DNA of 64,000 bases from Methylacidiphilum kamchatkense Kam1 (GCF_007475525.1 NZ_CP037899.1:1984001-2048000); one strand, 5' to 3'. Counted from the first letter of the stretch, positions 6,237-19,102 are shown. Notes: generated by a model not told the origin, from the sequence alone. Made by a program: numbers and translations.

Positions 6237-8864
6237 TTAAGGAACAGTATCAAAGCAATTAAGGAAGCAAAGGCTCTTCACCTTCCTCTTTTCAGGAACT
6301 ACTCGAGCGATCGAGGTGACTTTATCATCGCTATCCAACTGAACAAGTCGTACCCCTTGGGTATTTCTGCCTGTCTTTCGAAGATCTTTTACTTTAATTC
6401 TGATAACATTGCCTTTGAGCGTCAATAGCATCAGTTCATCTTCTTCGAAAACGGTTCTGGCCGATACCACTTTGCCTGTCTTCTCTGTGGTTTTCATTGT
6501 CTTTATTCCATAGCCTCCCCTCTTCTGTCGACGGTATTCTTCAAAAGAAGTTCTTTTCCCTATCCCCTTTTCTCCCACAACAAGCAACGTTGCTCTCTCA
6601 TCTACCACAGCAGCTCCCACCACTTCGTCCCCTTCTCGAAGATTAATTCCTATAACTCCAGCAGCATTTCTACCCATGGAACGAACCTGGGTTTCTGAAA
6701 ATCTTATGCTTTGCCCCTCTTTGGTAATTAAAACAATATCCTTTTGCCCATCGGTAAACATACAATCGATCAGTTTATCATTCTCCTCAATACTAATTGC
6801 CGTTATGCCACCTTTTCGGATATTTTGAAAATCGGCAACGGGCGTCTTTTTTACGCGTCCTTTTTTGGTACAGAAAAAAATATAATCGTTTTTGTCCCAG
6901 GAAGTCTCTCTTGAGTCTGAAACTTCGGAATTGGCAACGATTCGCAACATCGAAGCGATCTCTTCGGTAGGTTTTAATTCAAGGAAATTGACTATGTTTT
7001 TGCCTTTGCTCGCTCTTTCTTTTTCTGGAATCTCATATACTCTCTGAATGTAAACCCTTCCATCGGTAGTGAAAAAGAGCAAATAATCATGAGTGGAAGC
7101 ATTGATCAGATTTTCGACAAAATCTTGTTCCTCTTCTTTGCCAACTTCCTGGGTCGCCATGCCCACAACCCCTCTTCCCCCTCTTCTTTGGGACCTATAA
7201 TTATCAAGATTGGTTCTTTTAATAAAACCATTATGCGTCAGAGTGATGACCACACGCTGGTTTGCCACTAAGTCTTCGAAACTAACTTCCCCTGCCTCTT
7301 GGAGAATCTTCGTCTTTCTAGGATTACCATACTTCTCTTTGACTGCCAGAAGCTCTTGCTTTATAAGAGCCCAAATTTTCTCTTCGCTTCCCAAAATCTC
7401 TTTAAACTGCTCAATTTTTTCAAGCAACTCTGCATATTCAGAGGCTATTTTCCCCCTTTCGAGCCCAGTGAGTTGATAAAGACGCAAATCCAGAATAGCT
7501 TCTACCTGTCTTAGGCTCAGGCTATAGACTCCCTCCTCTGTTATTCTATCCTGGGCAATGAATATGCCAAGGGTTTCAAGTAAACGGGTTGAAAATTTTA
7601 GTTCTAAAAGCTTTTTCCGAGCTTCTTCTCGATTCGTTGATTCTCTTATCAATCGAATAAAATCTTCAAGCTGGCTTAAGGCGATCAAGAATCCTTCAAG
7701 GATTTCAGCTCTCTCCAAGGCCTTGTTTAAATCAAAGCGGGTTCTTCTGACTATGACATCATGCCTATGATCTAAGTAACAAAAAAGGAGTTCTTTTAAA
7801 TTGAGGGATTTGGGGCGTAATCGATCAATTGCCACCATATTGACCGCAAAAGTGGTCTGTAGGGGCGTGTGCTTGTAGAGATTATTAATGACAACCTTTG
7901 GTATGGCATCTCTTTTGAGTTCTATCACTACCCGAGTATTCTCGTCGGATTCATCCCTTATATCCGCAATTTCTGGAATAATCTTTTGGTTAACGAGTTC
8001 CCCAATCTTTTCAACTAAAGAAGCCCTGTTGACATTATAAGGAATTTCGTCGATAACAATTGCCGACTTGCCCCCTCTTAACTCTTCAAAATGCACTTCC
8101 CCTCTCACTTTCAGGCTACCTCTCCCAGTGGTAAAATAACTGACAATGCCTTCCTTACCCAAGATAACTCCCCCCGTAGGAAAATCCGGGCCTTGGATGT
8201 ATTTGAGAAGATCTTCAGCAGAAAGACCTGGTTGATCAATCAACGCAACCAACGCATCAATAGTCTCAGAAAGGTTATGGGGAGGAATATTGGTAGCCAT
8301 TCCTACAGCAATTCCCGTTCCTCCATTAACGATTAAATTAGGGAAGGCAGCCGGAAAAACTGCTGGCTCCATTTGCGTTTCATCATAATTGGGAACAAAA
8401 TCAACCGTGTCCTTCTCCATATCCGCCATGAGCAAAGCTCCAGCAGGAGAAAGTCGGGCTTCAGTATACCTCATGGCTGCTGGTGGATCGCCTTCAATGG
8501 AACCAAAATTTCCTTGCCCATCGATCAGCACTTCCCGCATTGCCCATGGTTGAGCCATATGAACAAGCGTTGGATAGATAGCTTGATCCCCATGCGGATG
8601 AAAATTCCCCATTGTTTCTCCCACAATTTTTGCACATTTTAAATGCTTGCGGTTAGGCGCTAGCCCTAGCTCGTGCATAGCAAAAAGAATTCTTCTCTGG
8701 GAAGGTTTTAATCCATCTCTTACATCCGGTAAGGCCCTTGAAATAATCACCGACATCGCATAGTCTAGAAAACAACTCTTCATCTCCTCGGATACATCTA
8801 CCATCCGAACAGATGAGTTATCTCTGATTGATAGTTGCTCGTTGTTTTCAGAATTCTGCGCCAT
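6237..8864 (-). CDS. gyrA: DNA gyrase subunit A
   Basis: An 875-residue type IIA topoisomerase breakage-reunion subunit that introduces negative supercoils together with GyrB. It shows the winged-helix start (MVDVSEEMKSCFLDYAMSVI), the catalytic tyrosine in AAMRYTEARL, and the GyrA-box QRRGGRG at about residue 560 heading the six-bladed C-terminal beta-pinwheel; the box separates gyrase from topoisomerase IV. The quinolone-determining stretch reads HPHGDQAIYPTLVHMAQPW, with Gln and Pro at the positions equal to E. coli Ser83 and Asp87. It lies 31 bases downstream of gyrB, so the two are probably cotranscribed. Confidence 0.98.
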   Translation of the reverse strand: MAQNSENNEQLSIRDNSSVRMVDVSEEMKSCFLDYAMSVIISRALPDVRDGLKPSQRRILFAMHELGLAPNRKHLKCAKIVGETMGNFHPHGDQAIYPTLVHMAQPWAMREVLIDGQGNFGSIEGDPPAAMRYTEARLSPAGALLMADMEKDTVDFVPNYDETQMEPAVFPAAFPNLIVNGGTGIAVGMATNIPPHNLSETIDALVALIDQPGLSAEDLLKYIQGPDFPTGGVILGKEGIVSYFTTGRGSLKVRGEVHFEELRGGKSAIVIDEIPYNVNRASLVEKIGELVNQKIIPEIADIRDESDENTRVVIELKRDAIPKVVINNLYKHTPLQTTFAVNMVAIDRLRPKSLNLKELLFCYLDHRHDVIVRRTRFDLNKALERAEILEGFLIALSQLEDFIRLIRESTNREEARKKLLELKFSTRLLETLGIFIAQDRITEEGVYSLSLRQVEAILDLRLYQLTGLERGKIASEYAELLEKIEQFKEILGSEEKIWALIKQELLAVKEKYGNPRKTKILQEAGEVSFEDLVANQRVVITLTHNGFIKRTNLDNYRSQRRGGRGVVGMATQEVGKEEEQDFVENLINASTHDYLLFFTTDGRVYIQRVYEIPEKERASKGKNIVNFLELKPTEEIASMLRIVANSEVSDSRETSWDKNDYIFFCTKKGRVKKTPVADFQNIRKGGITAISIEENDKLIDCMFTDGQKDIVLITKEGQSIRFSETQVRSMGRNAAGVIGINLREGDEVVGAAVVDERATLLVVGEKGIGKRTSFEEYRRQKRGGYGIKTMKTTEKTGKVVSARTVFEEDELMLLTLKGNVIRIKVKDLRKTGRNTQGVRLVQLDSDDKVTSIARVVPEKRKVKSLCFLNCFDTVP

Positions 8865-8895
8865 AAGTTTCCATCAGTCTAAGAATTGTTTTCTT

Positions 8896-11726
<2,831 letters not shown>

Positions 11727-12431
11727 ATGGGTACGGATAAAAAAAAGAAAAAAATACTAGTAGTCGAAGACGAAGAAGATGTGTCGGAATTGATCTGTAT
11801 GCATCTTAAAGCTCAGGGCTTTGAAACGGTTGTGGCAAAAGAAGGAATGGAAGCCCTTCGAGTTACTAGAAAACAATTGCCAGATCTGATCGTTCTCGAT
11901 CTTATGATTCCTGAATTTTCTGGGATTGATGTTTGTAAGTACTTGAAAAAAGATCCCGATACGTCAGCTATCCCGATTGTGATATTAACAGCAAAGTCTG
12001 ATCCATCAGATAGAATCTTAGGCTTGGAGTTGGGAGCAGATGATTACATTGCCAAGCCATTCAGCCCTAGGGAACTTATCTTAAGAATCCAGTCCGTCCT
12101 CCGTAGACGATTTGAAATCCAAAGCCCCGTTGGGCAAGCCGAACATGACGATCAAATCAGACTCGATCCGATTGATAAAGTTGCTTACTATAAAAAGAGA
12201 AGAATTGAGCTGACTCCTATTGAATTCCGGCTGCTTTCTACTCTGATGGAAAAAGAAGGGACAGTCCAAACCCGAGAACAATTGCTTAAGGAAGTCTGGG
12301 GATACGAAAAGACTATTGATACGCGTACGATCGACACCCATATCCGAAGGCTCAGAGACAAGCTTGGGAGAGCGTCGCAATTTCTTAGAACAGTTAGAGG
12401 CATTGGTTATAGGTATAAAAAAACAACTTAA
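11727..12431 (+). CDS. phoB: PhoB-type response regulator (OmpR family)
   Basis: 234 residues. The receiver domain (about 8-125) has the acidic pair EDEED, the phospho-acceptor aspartate in DLIVLDLMIPE, and the conserved lysine in AKPFSPREL. The C-terminal winged-helix DNA-binding domain (about 140-232) shows LTPIEFRLLSTLM, TIDTRTIDTHIRRLRDKLG and RTVRGIGYRY. Paired with the downstream PAS-containing kinase it resembles PhoB/PhoR of phosphate control, but no pho transporter genes are nearby to confirm the stimulus. Confidence 0.88.
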   Translation: MGTDKKKKKILVVEDEEDVSELICMHLKAQGFETVVAKEGMEALRVTRKQLPDLIVLDLMIPEFSGIDVCKYLKKDPDTSAIPIVILTAKSDPSDRILGLELGADDYIAKPFSPRELILRIQSVLRRRFEIQSPVGQAEHDDQIRLDPIDKVAYYKKRRIELTPIEFRLLSTLMEKEGTVQTREQLLKEVWGYEKTIDTRTIDTHIRRLRDKLGRASQFLRTVRGIGYRYKKTT

Positions 12432-12483
12432 GGCTGTTGTGCTCTTTGCTTGTTTGATCAGTTTTTAGCACTTCATTAGGATT

Positions 12484-13788
12484 ATGCTTTGGCTTACTCT
12501 CAGTTTTGTTTTTGTTTTAACCGGAGTCTTCCTTACTCTCTTTATTCTTCGACAGAACTTTTGGCTCTCTAAAATTCGGAAAATAGAAAAAATTACCCAA
12601 TCTATAAGGAATAAACAGATCCCCTCTTCTTTTTTGCTTTCTGGAGATCCATCCCTCTCAGCGATATCGAGGAATCTTGAAGCTATCTCAAATGAATTTC
12701 ACTCTCTTATACGCACATCCAAAGAAGAAGAAATTAATTTAAATACTATTTTAAAATCGATGACCGAAGGCATCGCTATAATTGACCGCAATCATTTCAT
12801 AAAATTAGCCAATGACTCTTTCAAAAACATCTTAGGCTTAACGACCAATCCTCAAGGCAAAAAACTTCTTGAATTGATCCAATTACCCGAAGTTGAACGG
12901 ATCATCGAAAAGGCATTTGAAAATCAAAAACCCCTATCGCAGGAAGTTCTTGGAATAGACAATAGCAGCAATTTAACTGGATATTTTGTTGTGGATGCTG
13001 TTCCTGTGGTGAATGAAAATACAGAAATAGCGAGTAATATAATGGTTCTCGTCTTCCGTGATATTACGGAAAGAAGAAAATTCGAAGAGGCAAGAAAAGA
13101 ATTTATAATTAATGTGAGCCATGAGCTGCGGACTTCATTGTCCATTTTTAAAGGATATGTCGAAACTTTAATAGAAAATCCGAAACTATCAAAAGCGGAA
13201 ACTAAAAGGATTTACGAAATTCTAAAAAAACATTGCGTTAGACTTTCTGCTTTAATCGAAGATCTTTTGCTTTTGGCCAGGCTTGAATCACGCAAACTGA
13301 TCATTGAGCCCTCCGCTTTCGTAATAAAAGATCTCCTGGAAGAAACCCTTCAAGAGCTCCATCCCCTTTTCCAGCAAAAAGAATGTCAGGTCAATCTGGT
13401 TATTGAAAAAGACTTGCCACCCATAGAGGTTGATCCTTTTTGGTTCCAACAAGCTGTTTATAATTTGATTGATAATGCCGTCAAATTCTCCTCTCCCCCT
13501 AGAAAAGTGTTCATTGAAGCGCAGAGAAATGATCCATACTTTGTTCTTAAAATTACAGATAATGGTATTGGCATTTCTCCAAAAGACCTGCCTTTTATCT
13601 TCGATAGATTTTATCGTGGTGACAAGTCTAGGAATACAGAAGGGGGTACGGGATTAGGCCTTTCGATCACCAAGCAAATTGTTGAACTTCATGGAGGGAA
13701 AATCAGGGCAAAGAGTAACCTTGGCCAAGGAACAACAATGGAAATAGAAATTCCCATGCGTCAAGAAAAGCCACCTTCGGCTAGCTAG
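12484..13788 (+). CDS. phoR: PhoR-type sensor histidine kinase
   Basis: 434 residues: an N-terminal membrane segment (LWLTLSFVFVLTGVFLTLFI), a PAS domain (about 85-200: NTILKSMTEGIAIIDRN), the dimerisation/H-box NVSHELRTSLSIFKGYVETL, and a HATPase domain with DNAVKFS (N box), DNGIGIS (G1), FDRFYRGD (F box) and GGTGLGLSI (G2). The single N-terminal anchor without a periplasmic loop is PhoR-like. The residue after HELRT is Ser, where proline is usual. It starts 52 bases after the response regulator; the two form one unit. Confidence 0.88.
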   Translation: MLWLTLSFVFVLTGVFLTLFILRQNFWLSKIRKIEKITQSIRNKQIPSSFLLSGDPSLSAISRNLEAISNEFHSLIRTSKEEEINLNTILKSMTEGIAIIDRNHFIKLANDSFKNILGLTTNPQGKKLLELIQLPEVERIIEKAFENQKPLSQEVLGIDNSSNLTGYFVVDAVPVVNENTEIASNIMVLVFRDITERRKFEEARKEFIINVSHELRTSLSIFKGYVETLIENPKLSKAETKRIYEILKKHCVRLSALIEDLLLLARLESRKLIIEPSAFVIKDLLEETLQELHPLFQQKECQVNLVIEKDLPPIEVDPFWFQQAVYNLIDNAVKFSSPPRKVFIEAQRNDPYFVLKITDNGIGISPKDLPFIFDRFYRGDKSRNTEGGTGLGLSITKQIVELHGGKIRAKSNLGQGTTMEIEIPMRQEKPPSAS

Positions 13789-13807
13789 AAGAAAAAATCA
13801 AAGCAGC

Positions 13808-14554
13808 TTAGGGCGGAGAAGCTACAACCCTTTCTGCTGGTTTTACTGGCAAACTTCGATAGGGCTCTAAGAGCGCCTGGATTAATCGCTGACCACTTTC
13901 AGGAACGGCAATTCTTCCGGAAAGGATTTGATAAGGTATGCATTTGGTTTGATAATATTTCCAGTTTGTTTCGGGGTCAGCTACCAGATCAATATTGCCT
14001 ATGGCAATCCCTTTCAACTTTTTCTTAGAAATTAGATAGACATAAACGGCAGCAGTCGGAGAAATGGCTTGGTCTTCTGTTAATTCGACTAATCCCGGTT
14101 GAGCACTCTGCCCAACTCCAATATTGCATTTGGTCCCCTTGATTAGCAAATCAATTGTTTCCTGGGTATTGATCACCAACAATAGATCCGCAGATAGGAA
14201 ACCGACGCTGAGTCCCAAGTCCCATCCAGATACCTTTACTGCCAATGGGCCTGACCAACGTCCTTCAGGAAGCCGAACTATAATTAATCCGACTCCTTGC
14301 CTTTCTTTCATGAATAAGCTAGCCTGGTAGAGACTGATAAACCCTATGCCTTTTGCCTCTTGAAAGATCGGTTCTGGAACATTATCCTTATAGCGATTTT
14401 TCATCATTTGAATAAGAGGCACCACTTGATCAATTTTTTTTTCAAGGTTCCATGCACAAAGCTTTTGAATAGAAAAGGCTAATAACAAAAGACTCCAAAA
14501 GATCGACCAAAAAAAGGTCTTTGTCTTTTGTCTTCCCTTGTTTAACACTATCAT
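13808..14554 (-). CDS. SYLF (Ysc84-like) domain secreted/anchored protein
   Basis: About 248 residues from the ATG at 14554 (MIVLNKGRQKTKTFFWSIFW), which gives a signal-anchor and avoids overlap with the gene upstream; the longer open frame to 14641 would run into that gene. The mature part is a SYLF/DUF500 domain of the Ysc84 lipid-binding type: EAKGIGFISLYQAS, GVGLIIVRLPEGRWSGPLAVKVSGWDLG split over two strands, and the typical ADLLLVINTQETIDLL. Bacterial SYLF proteins are periplasmic and of uncertain role. It lies 14 bases downstream of the secreted unknown protein and is probably cotranscribed. Confidence 0.75.
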   Translation of the reverse strand: MIVLNKGRQKTKTFFWSIFWSLLLLAFSIQKLCAWNLEKKIDQVVPLIQMMKNRYKDNVPEPIFQEAKGIGFISLYQASLFMKERQGVGLIIVRLPEGRWSGPLAVKVSGWDLGLSVGFLSADLLLVINTQETIDLLIKGTKCNIGVGQSAQPGLVELTEDQAISPTAAVYVYLISKKKLKGIAIGNIDLVADPETNWKYYQTKCIPYQILSGRIAVPESGQRLIQALLEPYRSLPVKPAERVVASPP

Positions 14555-14567
14555 GACCTTGATGGAA

Positions 14568-15398
14568 TTAATGACGGTAAGTTTCAATGCGGTTGATCCA
14601 GCCTGCGAGCCATCTTTCCTCATGACGGCTAGGAGGTGCATTTTTTACTCTTCTCTTTAGCACATTTTCAGCAGCCTGACAAAATGCATCGACCGGATCG
14701 CCCCCATCCATTTCTTCTAGAACTTGTAAAAGACCCCATCCTTTCCCTTTATACCTCTCGGTAGGCCAAGTTCCATCCCCTTTAAAATTCACATAATCTA
14801 TCAAAGCGTATACCCCCCTTGGAGATTGAGAAAGCAAAATAAAATTCTCTTCCACTTTTTTCTTTTCGTTTGCAGGACTCAGCGCCAACATTTTGGGCAA
14901 AGCATTTTTTAGCTTCAGAATCGCAAACTGAATCTGAAGAGGAATAGTATCTAATAAAAAAAGCTTTAATTCCTCCATCTGCCTTCCTCCTTCCGCAGCA
15001 TAAAAAATCGCGCGCGTAGACCAAGGGCAATTGGACTGAGGAGTCAACCACCTAGGCAGCTTAGCTCCATTCTCAAGGGCAAACTCTAAGAAGCGAGGGA
15101 AGCTTTCTTCAAAAGGACCTTTCTTTCCGGCTGGGTACCATATAAAATGACATATACCCAAAGAAGCGAAATCCTCGCCCACATTCCATGCCAGTAACCC
15201 GGATACTTTTCCACCAGACTCATTTTCCCAGATTTTTTTTCCTATGAGCTCCGCTTGGCTTGCTGTCAAAAAAAGTTCCCCTCTCTTTTTTTCTTTTCCA
15301 TTGGTCAAGGCAAGAAGAGGTATCCATAGGAACAGAAAGGAAAATAAAGAGAGGCGATCGATCCGCCAAGCCATTCTTATCCTCCCTCTCTTTTTCAA
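14568..15398 (-). CDS. Secreted protein of unknown function with lysozyme-like N-terminal pattern
   Basis: 276 residues with an N-terminal hydrophobic segment (LSLFSFLFLWIPLLALTNG) consistent with a signal peptide; the internal Met9 is an alternative start. Motifs visible: IGKKIWENESGGKVSGLLAW, NVGEDFASLGICHFIWYPAG, WSTRAIFYAA, and a C-terminal KGWGLLQVLEEM region. The order Glu, then Gly/Asp-containing loop, then GI-x-H recalls the active-site region of T4-type lysozymes (E...D...TIGIGH), but this is analogy only. I do not recognise a named family. It is followed closely by the SYLF protein, which supports an envelope role. Confidence 0.6.
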   Translation of the reverse strand: MKKRGRIRMAWRIDRLSLFSFLFLWIPLLALTNGKEKKRGELFLTASQAELIGKKIWENESGGKVSGLLAWNVGEDFASLGICHFIWYPAGKKGPFEESFPRFLEFALENGAKLPRWLTPQSNCPWSTRAIFYAAEGGRQMEELKLFLLDTIPLQIQFAILKLKNALPKMLALSPANEKKKVEENFILLSQSPRGVYALIDYVNFKGDGTWPTERYKGKGWGLLQVLEEMDGGDPVDAFCQAAENVLKRRVKNAPPSRHEERWLAGWINRIETYRH

Positions 15399-15533
15399 AT
15401 CTAAAATGTAGCTCCTCTTTGAACAGATAGTTTGGGAAAATTGACTTTCTAATAGAATTATCCGAAGATATTAAAAAATAAAGAACTGATTTTTGGTTTC
15501 TAAGAACTGTTCTTTTTCAACTGACACTCATTC

Positions 15534-17717
15534 ATGAATACTCTAAGCAAAGAAAAAAGTCCTTACTTACTCCAACATGCCCACAACCCTGTCCAATGGC
15601 AGCCATGGACGGAAGCAACTATCCAAAAAGCAAAGGAACTCAACAGGCCAATTTTTCTATCTGTTGGCTATTCAACCTGTCATTGGTGTCATGTGATGGC
15701 TAAAGAATCTTTTGAAAATCCAATAGTTGCTGAACTGCTCAATGCTTTTTTTATACCAGTAAAAGTAGATCGAGAAGAAAGGCCTGATATTGATCAGTTC
15801 TACATGGAATTTGTCCAGGCTTTTTGTGGACAGGGAGGATGGCCTATGAGTGTCTGGTTGACACCAGACTTAGAGCCATTTTTTGGCGGCACCTATTTCC
15901 CTCTAGAAAGTAAATGGGGACGACCTGGCTTTATTGATTTGCTTAAAAAAATTGCCAATCTTTGGCAATCTCACCGATCGGCTCTTCAACAACAGGGTCA
16001 GGAAATACTTAATAAAATGCGGGAAAGTATCCTTTGTTCTATAGAAACTGAAAGCCAGCCAAATTTAACACAAATAGCAAGAAAAACAGTAGAACAACTT
16101 TGGGCGAATTTTGATAGCGTACATGGCGGCTTTTCTCCTCCTCCGAAATTTCCACGTCCTAGCCTTTTCTATTTTTTATTTAGGGCTGGTTCCTTCAAAG
16201 AACTCCCAGAACCCCTCCAAAATAAGGCTATGAGGATGGCCCTTTTTACTCTTCAAAAAATGGCTTGCGGAGGTATCCATGATATTCTGGAAGGAGGATT
16301 TCACAGGTATTCAGTAGATGCACAGTGGCGACTACCACATTTTGAAAAAATGCTCTATGATCAAGCCCATCTAGCTATAGCCTATTTGGAAGCTTTCCAA
16401 ATAACTAATGACTCTCTTTTCAAAGAAACGGCCACTGCTATTTTCGAATATCTTTTTAGCCATCTCTATAATCCTGCTGGTGGTTTTTATTCTGCCGAAG
16501 ATGCTGACAGCCTAACTTCTTCGGGAGAAAAAGCTGAAGGAGCTTATTATTTGTGGACTATGGAAGAACTTGAACAAATTCTCGAGGGGGTGACAGGTAA
16601 AGAACGAAGTAACGTATTAGCTTCATTCTTTGGGGCCACCGATCAAGGCAATCTTTCAGAAGGATTAGGATCTGAGCCATCAATGCGGTCAAAGAACATG
16701 CTCTTTTTTTCTAAACCACTTTCTGCGTTAGCCGAAGAGCTCAAAATGCCAATAGAAGAAACTAAAGCTCTTGTTTTAAAAGCAAAAACTGCCCTAAAAG
16801 AAGCCAGGTTGAAACGACCTAAGCCTTTTTTAGACGATAAAATCATTACTGCTTGGAATGGTTATGCGATTTCTGCTCTGGCAAAGGCTTACATGGTATT
16901 AGCTGACAGTCGATATTTAAACGAAGCTAAAAAAACAGCAAATTTTATTCTCGAGCATCTTTGGGATCCTGATAATAAAATCCTTTACCGTATATATCGC
17001 CAAGGCAGAGGATCTATCCCTGGCTTTGCTTCCGACTATGCTTCTCTTGCCGCCTCCCTACTTGACCTTTTCGAAGCCGATCAAGATGAAAAATGGCTGC
17101 TGCAAGCAAAAGTGTTTCAAGAGCTGCTCGAAGAAAAATTTGCTGATCCCTACAGACATCAATATCTTTCTAGAGCCATAGAAACGGCGGCAACGATCAT
17201 TCAAACAAGAGAAGAATATGATGGAGCAGAACCTGCGACTCTTTCTTTATCGGCATACGCTCTCTTGAAGCTCTTCAGTATAACCGGAGAAGAAAAATGG
17301 AAAAAAAGGCTAGAAGAATTGTTTAACAGCGCATGGCCTATCTTAGAAAGATTTCCAACCGCATTGCCTTATTTCCTAGGAGTTTATTTGGAATACTCAG
17401 TTTCACCCGTCGAAATTATTCTTGTGGGAGAAAAAGATGACTTAAAAACAAGAGCCTTCTACAATGCCTTATCCAGTGTGCTCATTCCGAATCGGATCTT
17501 TTTAGTTCTTGATCCTCGCCAAGGAGTGCCCAGAACTTTCAAATCTATAGATTTTTATTCTAATCTTCTTTCAGTTTATCCAGGATATCCTGTTGCCTAT
17601 ATCTGTGCAAGAGGCCAGTGTAGCTTGCCACAGACCGAGCCTGAAAAGGCAATAGAGCTCCTTAAATCTCATGCCACTTTATTTTTAGAAAAGGATTATC
17701 TTCCCTCTTTAGATTGA
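15534..17717 (+). CDS. DUF255 thioredoxin-fold / (alpha/alpha)6-barrel protein (YyaL / SPATA20 family)
   Basis: 727 residues. The N-terminal thioredoxin-like domain carries the family signature [20 protein letters not shown] and the CxxC motif in [18 protein letters not shown]. Next comes [20 protein letters not shown], then a long helical toroid related to N-acylglucosamine epimerases and glycosidases ([50 protein letters not shown]). Full family length. The biochemical role is not established for the family. Both cysteines of the redox motif are present. It is divergent from the secreted protein at 14568-15398. Confidence 0.92.
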   Translation: MNTLSKEKSPYLLQHAHNPVQWQPWTEATIQKAKELNRPIFLSVGYSTCHWCHVMAKESFENPIVAELLNAFFIPVKVDREERPDIDQFYMEFVQAFCGQGGWPMSVWLTPDLEPFFGGTYFPLESKWGRPGFIDLLKKIANLWQSHRSALQQQGQEILNKMRESILCSIETESQPNLTQIARKTVEQLWANFDSVHGGFSPPPKFPRPSLFYFLFRAGSFKELPEPLQNKAMRMALFTLQKMACGGIHDILEGGFHRYSVDAQWRLPHFEKMLYDQAHLAIAYLEAFQITNDSLFKETATAIFEYLFSHLYNPAGGFYSAEDADSLTSSGEKAEGAYYLWTMEELEQILEGVTGKERSNVLASFFGATDQGNLSEGLGSEPSMRSKNMLFFSKPLSALAEELKMPIEETKALVLKAKTALKEARLKRPKPFLDDKIITAWNGYAISALAKAYMVLADSRYLNEAKKTANFILEHLWDPDNKILYRIYRQGRGSIPGFASDYASLAASLLDLFEADQDEKWLLQAKVFQELLEEKFADPYRHQYLSRAIETAATIIQTREEYDGAEPATLSLSAYALLKLFSITGEEKWKKRLEELFNSAWPILERFPTALPYFLGVYLEYSVSPVEIILVGEKDDLKTRAFYNALSSVLIPNRIFLVLDPRQGVPRTFKSIDFYSNLLSVYPGYPVAYICARGQCSLPQTEPEKAIELLKSHATLFLEKDYLPSLD

Positions 17718-17764
17718 TTATCTACGAGTCCCTTTTCTATGATAAGGCCGTTAGCTACTGCCTT

Positions 17765-17950
17765 TTAGCGCTTTTTCCCATGATCGCATTTTGTCTTAAA
17801 ACCAAAACAGTTTTTAGCATGGGCGCACTTAGCAGCGCAGTTACAATTTATTTTTGAAACAGTGGATGATCGAGCATGGGAGTTCATTAAAAAACCGCCA
17901 ACAAATAAAAAAAGGGACAGCCATAAAGAAACCATAGTTTGTCTTTTCAT
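17765..17950 (-). CDS. Small secreted cysteine-rich protein
   Basis: 61 residues: a lysine/arginine start, a hydrophobic signal segment (VSLWLSLFLFVGGFLM), a probable cleavage after SHA, and a short mature part of about 35 residues holding five cysteines and two histidines in CNCAAKCAHAKNC and KTKCDHGKKR. The spacing CxC-x3-C-x5-C is metal-ligand-like, so a small periplasmic metal-binding or stress peptide is possible. No named family is recognised. It stands alone, convergent with the DUF255 gene. Confidence 0.55.
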   Translation of the reverse strand: MKRQTMVSLWLSLFLFVGGFLMNSHARSSTVSKINCNCAAKCAHAKNCFGFKTKCDHGKKR

Positions 17951-18229
17951 AGTGTTTTACTATACCAGTATCCTCATCTGAAATAAACGATGAGAATCTG
18001 GATTATTTTCCTAGTCTTTATTTTCCTAGTCTATTAAAAAAGGGGAAGCAGTGGAACAGTAGAAGCTCCTGCATAAGACAATGTGAATTGGATTAAATCT
18101 CTAGGGACAATTCTTGAAGCGGTAGGCAAAAATCCCATCATCCACTAGCTAATGTACAAGTTTGCAGAGTTTTAAGAGTTTTTTCTCAGATTAATGCCAT
18201 TAGCTAGCAACTCTGATTTCCTTTGATCT
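17951..18229. other. Intergenic region without a recognised gene
   Basis: About 280 bases. TTTTCCTAGTCT occurs twice in tandem near 18007 and 18021. A plus-strand stretch around 18035-18150 reads protein-like on both sides of one in-frame stop (GSSGTVEAPA, then IKSLGTILEAVGKNPIIH), possibly the decayed end of a gene. Confidence 0.35.
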
Positions 18230-19081
18230 TTAGGGCCAAAAATTGTATTGAATGGCACCCCATCCTTCAAAATCCTGGTACCAGCCAGAGTGAGAAACTA
18301 ATGTATGAAATCCAGCCTGCGGAGAACCTTGAAAGGTAAAATCCATTGGAGCAATGTACCTAGTGGTATAGGCTAGGATCAAATCCCAATGTGGAAAAAG
18401 TCTTATAGCCAATCCTCCAATCAATTTGGAGGTAAAAGCCAGAGCAAACGAACTTTGTCCAGGAACTAGAAGTTCCTCCGCATGTGGTCCAAGAATACTT
18501 TCATCGATAAGCCAATTAAACGCCACCCCAAGAGTTAGCCCTATGAAAGGAACAAATCGAGTGGCATTAGAAAAATTGACGACGCCAGCAATTTCTGGAA
18601 TAAAAGACTGATTGGTACCGTTGTTATACGATGGAGTCGCTGAAAAGGAATTATAAGAGAAACCAGAAGAACTTATCTGTCCATAGTTTAAGACCAAGGC
18701 TATGGCTGGAATTGCTTTCCACCCTTTGTCAGAAAAAAGGCCGATAGCAGCTTCTTTAAAATCGTATCCTAAATATAGCCCCCCAAAATATCCTGCATGG
18801 GGCTGAGTATATCCCTCTGCGTGTTCCATTCTACCTGTTGAAAAGTAAGCCGAAGTAGATGTTCTAGATGGCCAAAAGCCTCCTGAAAAGAACCCTACAA
18901 ACAAATCTCTTCCCCAGATTTTTCTAGCCTTTCCTTGTAGAGTTTGCTCTTTATCTACAAGAATTTCCTCAATATCTTTCATGTCGACTTGAGCATGGAC
19001 CCAACAGAGAAACCAAAAAAAGTAAAAACCAAAAAGGAACCTTGTTCTAAGAATCATATACTCCAACGAAAATTGACCCAT
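18230..19081 (-). CDS. Outer-membrane beta-barrel protein
   Basis: 283 residues from the ATG at 19081, chosen because GGAGG lies four bases before it; the upstream ATG at 19102 lacks such a site. A hydrophobic leader (FLFGFYFFWFLCWVHAQ) ends in an Ala-x-Gln-type cleavage site. A short helical segment (VDMKDIEEILVDKEQ) precedes alternating aromatic/glycine strands (YFGGLYLGYDF, FVPFIGLTLGVAFNWL, AFTSKLIGGLAIRLFPHWDLILAY), ending AIQYNFWP with a near-terminal aromatic as usual for barrels. This looks like an OmpW/OmpA-like small porin or adhesin of unknown role. Confidence 0.65.
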   Translation of the reverse strand: MGQFSLEYMILRTRFLFGFYFFWFLCWVHAQVDMKDIEEILVDKEQTLQGKARKIWGRDLFVGFFSGGFWPSRTSTSAYFSTGRMEHAEGYTQPHAGYFGGLYLGYDFKEAAIGLFSDKGWKAIPAIALVLNYGQISSSGFSYNSFSATPSYNNGTNQSFIPEIAGVVNFSNATRFVPFIGLTLGVAFNWLIDESILGPHAEELLVPGQSSFALAFTSKLIGGLAIRLFPHWDLILAYTTRYIAPMDFTFQGSPQAGFHTLVSHSGWYQDFEGWGAIQYNFWP

Positions 19082-19102
19082 TTTTCCTCCACATAAATCC
19101 AC

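Noticed and set aside
18035-18150. Remnant of an IS605 TnpB C-terminus
   Set aside because: Short protein-like text only; no transposon end structures or diagnostic zinc-finger motif can be seen.
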